In this document: piece by piece, positions 61,143 through 64,000 of the stretch
Position numbering within the stretch: position 1 is the first letter of the stretch
Layout: each line of letters opens with the position of its first letter
Source: Bacillus smithii
GTDB taxonomy: Bacteria; Bacillota; Bacilli; Bacillales; DSM-4216
DNA: 64,000 bases
Direction: 5' to 3'
Assembly: GCF_001050115.1 (NCBI RefSeq)
Contig: NZ_CP012024.1
Coordinates: forward strand, 2,460,001-2,524,000
Position numbers and translations under genes: made by a program
Notes under the pieces: generated by a model
Databases searched by the model: none
What the model was told of the DNA's origin: nothing
What the model saw: only the letters and a program-made list of their open reading frames with translations

Positions 61143-61340
61143 ATCTTTTCCTCCTATTTAAGGTCTACAACTTCATCATAAAGAAATTCGGCAAAGAAAT
61201 GCAAATTTCCTGTTTTTTATTCCCTATTTTTCGAACAGGGCTGCCTTATATAGGAAGATGGATTTCATTCATTTTATAAGATGAGGCAGGCCTCATCACA
61301 AAAAAGGCAGCTTCCACATAGAAAGCTCCCCTTTGTTCCT

Positions 61341-61823
61341 TTAAATATTAAAGTCCAAATTTTGTGATTGCTGTCCATTATTTTGACCGTTGTTTTGACT
61401 ATTCGTTTGGCTGTTGTTTTGGTTTGCGCTTCCCCCATCTTTGTTTTTAAACATCCCTTGGATTTTCTCCATTGCATTAGGCGCTACATCCAAAATCCGC
61501 TCCATTAAATGGGTGTTTTCATCTACATGAAGCATCTTGTAGCCTTGGGAGTTGACGATTAAAAAAGCGATGGGTGTGATGGAAACACCGCCGCCGCTTC
61601 CCCCTCCAAAAGGAAGGCTCTCTTCTTGGCTGTTTTGCTCATCTTGATCCAGTTTGAATTCACTTCCTCCTGCCGCAAAACCAAACCCAACTTTTGAAAC
61701 TGTCAATATGACACTGCCGTCCGGTGTTTCAACAGGATCTCCGATAATGGTATTCACGTCAATCATTTCTTTTAAATTTTCCATAGCTGTTGTCATTAAA
61801 CCTTTAATCGGATGTTCCGACAT
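61341..61823 (-). CDS. ytfJ: Sporulation protein YtfJ (GerW)
   Basis: A 160-residue forespore protein; in B. subtilis GerW is needed for germination with L-alanine. The family core EHPIKGLMTTAMENLKEM and TIIGDPVETPDGSVILTVSKVGFGF is followed by a glycine-rich loop (FGGGSGGGVSITPIAFL). The C-terminal tail is dominated by Asn and Gln repeats (NQNNSQTNSQNNGQNNGQQSQN). An imperfect terminator lies at about 61298-61332. It is preceded by ytfI. Confidence 0.94.
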   Translation of the reverse strand: MSEHPIKGLMTTAMENLKEMIDVNTIIGDPVETPDGSVILTVSKVGFGFAAGGSEFKLDQDEQNSQEESLPFGGGSGGGVSITPIAFLIVNSQGYKMLHVDENTHLMERILDVAPNAMEKIQGMFKNKDGGSANQNNSQTNSQNNGQNNGQQSQNLDFNI

Positions 61824-61840
61824 GGGAATCCAACCTCCTG

Positions 61841-62536
61841 TTAGATAGAATGATGTTTATTGTTTGCGAAAGAAGACTCACGTTCTGATGGTTTTCCCTT
61901 CCAAAAACGGACTATTTTCAATCCGGCAATAATAGCATATCCTATTCGAAAATGAAGCATACACTCAAGTCGTGTCTTTGTGTAAGGAGATTGAAAAGTA
62001 GGAACAACATTTAATCTCGGCATCGTCTTTAATCGTATCCACTTACTCAATAAACCGATGAATTCACCTTTGGCTGCCCATAGTGTTCCCGTTAATATGC
62101 CGGTCCATGCAGCGTTTTTTACACCAATAGCCGATTCCCACACCAATGAATCAACTGATATATGACGGCAAAAGTGTTTCACAATCTCCTGGAGATCCTT
62201 TACTTTTTTTAAAAATTCTCTTCCCTTATGTATCATTTGTACCAGTTCTTCAGGAGTCAAGTTGTTTCGGGAGTGGTACTTCGTCCTTTTTTGATTTTTA
62301 GAAGAGACGTTGGTTTCATATTGTAAATTCCATTCATTATTTTCGGGGTTTTTTACCAACTTTAAAAACGGCACTTTTATCGTATATCTTATAAGGCCAA
62401 ACCAAATCTTGAATTGGATCTGAACGTAGTCATTTTCTTTCTCATGGCAAAAAACGATGTTGATATGAAGCACCGTTGCCGAAATAACGACGATCAATAC
62501 GATGATCGAGATCAGTATTGTCATGACAATTGCCAT
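61841..62536 (-). CDS. DUF2953 protein YtfI
   Basis: A 231-residue protein with an N-terminal membrane segment (about 2-22, AIVMTILISIIVLIVVISAT) and a DUF2953 domain that follows. Its C-terminus is basic. It is orthologous by position to B. subtilis YtfI, function unknown. I chose ATG 62536, seven bases after GGGGG; the frame extends 12 residues further without a better site. It probably forms an operon with ytfJ, 17 bases downstream. Confidence 0.85.
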   Translation of the reverse strand: MAIVMTILISIIVLIVVISATVLHINIVFCHEKENDYVQIQFKIWFGLIRYTIKVPFLKLVKNPENNEWNLQYETNVSSKNQKRTKYHSRNNLTPEELVQMIHKGREFLKKVKDLQEIVKHFCRHISVDSLVWESAIGVKNAAWTGILTGTLWAAKGEFIGLLSKWIRLKTMPRLNVVPTFQSPYTKTRLECMLHFRIGYAIIAGLKIVRFWKGKPSERESSFANNKHHSI

Positions 62537-62586
62537 ACTGCAGCCCCCTTGCCTTTCCACCATTATCGACAAAACCCCAAAAAAAT

Positions 62587-62610
62587 AAACCTGCTTTATG
62601 AAGCAGGTTT
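62587..62610 (-). terminator. Terminator of sppA-yteJ, with the yteJ stop at the loop
   Basis: A 10-bp perfect stem AAACCTGCTT / AAGCAGGTTT with a 4-base loop, followed by ATTTTTTT on the minus strand. The TAA stop of yteJ (62596-62598) spans the loop edge, so the first arm is coding sequence. Confidence 0.85.
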
Positions 62611-63141
62611 TAAAGCTTCCACCGTTTTCTCATGAATAACGGCTGTATCAGCGAAATAATCGTGCAATCCTTGTTTTTTCGGCATAAAAGCAACCATTAA
62701 ATACAGAATGACAATAGTGGTTACAATAAAGCGCCCGATCAATTCCCGAAACAAAACAACAGTCCAAGTTAAACGTTCTTCTGTCAGCGGGACGACTTTT
62801 AAGCCAAATACCATTTTTCCAATCGTTTGTCCGGTGAATTTCGTGAATAGAAGAAAATAGCCGTAAAAGAGAACGGCACTCGCCACATGGATGGGGGCAA
62901 ACAGTTCATGGGCAAAAACGGGTAGATCAAGCCAGCGGAAAACCGGCAAAATCAATATCCGTTTAAGACTTCCAATCACGATTAAGTCAAGTAAATACGC
63001 CCAAAAACGCATCCAAAAGCCAGCATAGTGAGGGCCGTACAAAAAAGACTTTGCGCCCTCATGATATCCGTCATCCGCCTCTTTTTTCGTTTCAGCGGCT
63101 ATTGGCTTTTCTAATTCAGGATCGTGCCTTGATTCATTCAT
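62596..63141 (-). CDS. yteJ: RDD family membrane protein YteJ
   Basis: A 181-residue protein with the RDD-domain pattern: [20 protein letters not shown] (Arg and Asp in the first segment), then [26 protein letters not shown] (split here by its conserved G-K), and a last segment around 140-160. Four membrane segments are likely. In B. subtilis YteJ acts with SppA in resistance to lantibiotics. The start overlaps the sppA stop by 4 bases. Confidence 0.92.
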   Translation of the reverse strand: MNESRHDPELEKPIAAETKKEADDGYHEGAKSFLYGPHYAGFWMRFWAYLLDLIVIGSLKRILILPVFRWLDLPVFAHELFAPIHVASAVLFYGYFLLFTKFTGQTIGKMVFGLKVVPLTEERLTWTVVLFRELIGRFIVTTIVILYLMVAFMPKKQGLHDYFADTAVIHEKTVEALKPAS

Positions 63142-64000
63142 AACGATCCCTCCTCAGAATATAAATACATGAGCCGCGGAGACTGTGAGTGAGTCAAAAG
63201 ATTCATCAGCACGTTCCATTCGCCGTCCTTTTGAAACATTTTTTGCGCGCTGGCTGCAAAAAAGGAAGAAAGCCCGCTGTTCGTTTCATAACGAAATACT
63301 TCGGCACCGCTCAAATGTTTATCTTTTTTCAATTGTTTGATTGTATCATCCAAATAACCGAATTCATCAATTAAGTGAAGCTGCTTCGCCTGCCTGCCAT
63401 CGTACACACGACCGTCAGCGATTTTTCTGACTTGTTCTTCCGGAATATGCCGCCCCTCTGAAATCACTTTTACAAATTGTTGATAAGAGTTGTTAATCAT
63501 CGTTTGCAAAATTTGTTTCTCTTTCTCTGTCATCGGGCGGGTAGAACTGCCGATATCCTTGAAAGGACCGCTTTTAACAGTCACAAAATCCACACCGAAC
63601 TTTTGCGCCAATTTGGAGTAATTCACAGTGTTCATAATCACTCCTAAAGAGCCCGTTAAAGTTTCAGGACTGGCAAAAATTTTATCTCCGGCAGTTGAAA
63701 TATAATAGCCACCTGAAGCCGCCGTCGGGCCCATAGAAACATAAATCGGTTTTTTTGCCTTTTGCTTAATCTCCATTAATTTATCATGGATTTCTGCACT
63801 TTCGGCCACCCCGCCGCCCGGGGAATTGACTCTCAATATAATCGCTTTGATGCTCTTATCATGCTCCACTTTATCAAGCATTTTCATAAAATTTTCGTGG
63901 TTGTATCCCGTCTCAAAAAATGAGGCAGTCGAACCCGTATCTTGAATCACGCCATTTACTTCCAAAACCGCAATTTTCTTCAATGTGTTTCCTTTCTCGA
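63138..64000 (-). CDS. sppA: Signal peptide peptidase SppA (partial, N-terminus beyond window)
   Basis: A membrane serine protease of the S49 family, with a Ser/Lys dyad, that clears signal peptide remnants and gives lantibiotic resistance. The frame is open to the window edge. A TTG at 63983 starts an open run, but the membrane anchor of about 50 residues typical of the family is missing, so the true start lies beyond 64000. Conserved [14 protein letters not shown], the nucleophile Ser in [11 protein letters not shown], and Lys in [12 protein letters not shown] are present. It is coupled to yteJ. Confidence 0.95.
   Translation of the reverse strand, partial: EKGNTLKKIAVLEVNGVIQDTGSTASFFETGYNHENFMKMLDKVEHDKSIKAIILRVNSPGGGVAESAEIHDKLMEIKQKAKKPIYVSMGPTAASGGYYISTAGDKIFASPETLTGSLGVIMNTVNYSKLAQKFGVDFVTVKSGPFKDIGSSTRPMTEKEKQILQTMINNSYQQFVKVISEGRHIPEEQVRKIADGRVYDGRQAKQLHLIDEFGYLDDTIKQLKKDKHLSGAEVFRYETNSGLSSFFAASAQKMFQKDGEWNVLMNLLTHSQSPRLMYLYSEEGSL

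Overview
This window is an almost fully gene-packed chromosomal segment of a low-GC, endospore-forming member of the Bacillaceae. The evidence is dense synteny with the Bacillus subtilis mutS2-pheST-dnaBI-polA-citZ-pyk-dnaE-argGH-sppA region, several sporulation genes (sspI, ytvI, ytrHI, ytfJ, ytaF, ytxC), Bacillus-type T-box leaders, strong Shine-Dalgarno sites and many TTG/GTG starts. Products such as PolA, MutM and the glycolytic enzymes resemble thermophilic bacilli. The acetate kinase gene ackA is absent from its conserved place, which fits what I recall of Bacillus smithii. The species name is therefore an inference, not a demonstrated fact. No rRNA, tRNA, CRISPR array, prophage or DNA transposon was seen.

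Layout: (1) 0-5.4 kb, mutS2 (partial), polX, cvpA, zapA and divergent rnhC. (2) 5.5-12.7 kb, T-box-controlled pheST, an rRNA methyltransferase, sspI, an M42 peptidase and a dUTPase. (3) 12.9-21.6 kb, infC-rpmI-rplT with an L20-type leader and an ATT start, T-box-controlled thrS, ytxC, the dnaB-dnaI helicase-loading operon, nrdR and speD with a structured leader. (4) 22-28 kb, gapB under a CcpN-like operator pair, coaE, ytaF, mutM and polA. (5) 28.5-33 kb, phoP without its partner phoR, then mdh, icd and citZ of the TCA cycle with cre-like sites. (6) 33-43 kb, ytwI, ytvI, pyk-pfkA, and a malic enzyme-GntR regulator-accD-accA operon with a FadR-type palindrome at its promoter. (7) 43.4-54 kb, dnaE, ytrHI, nrnA, ytpI, ytoI, ytkL, a proline dipeptidase and a universal stress protein. 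(8) 54.3-64 kb, argGH with ARG-box-like sites, moaB, an EcsC-family gene, ytxK, tpx, ytfJ, ytfI, yteJ and sppA (partial).

The most notable finding is a pair of apparently identical, about 641-nt group IIC introns (35331-35971 and 52859-53499, both on the minus strand). They have complete-looking 5' ends and domains V/VI but no reverse transcriptase gene. Each sits just downstream of a perfect terminator stem with the same TTAT 5' exon flank. They look like recently moved, trans-dependent introns. The rest is mostly conserved core genome. Its interest lies in what is missing (phoR, ackA, fxsA) and in the regulatory elements.
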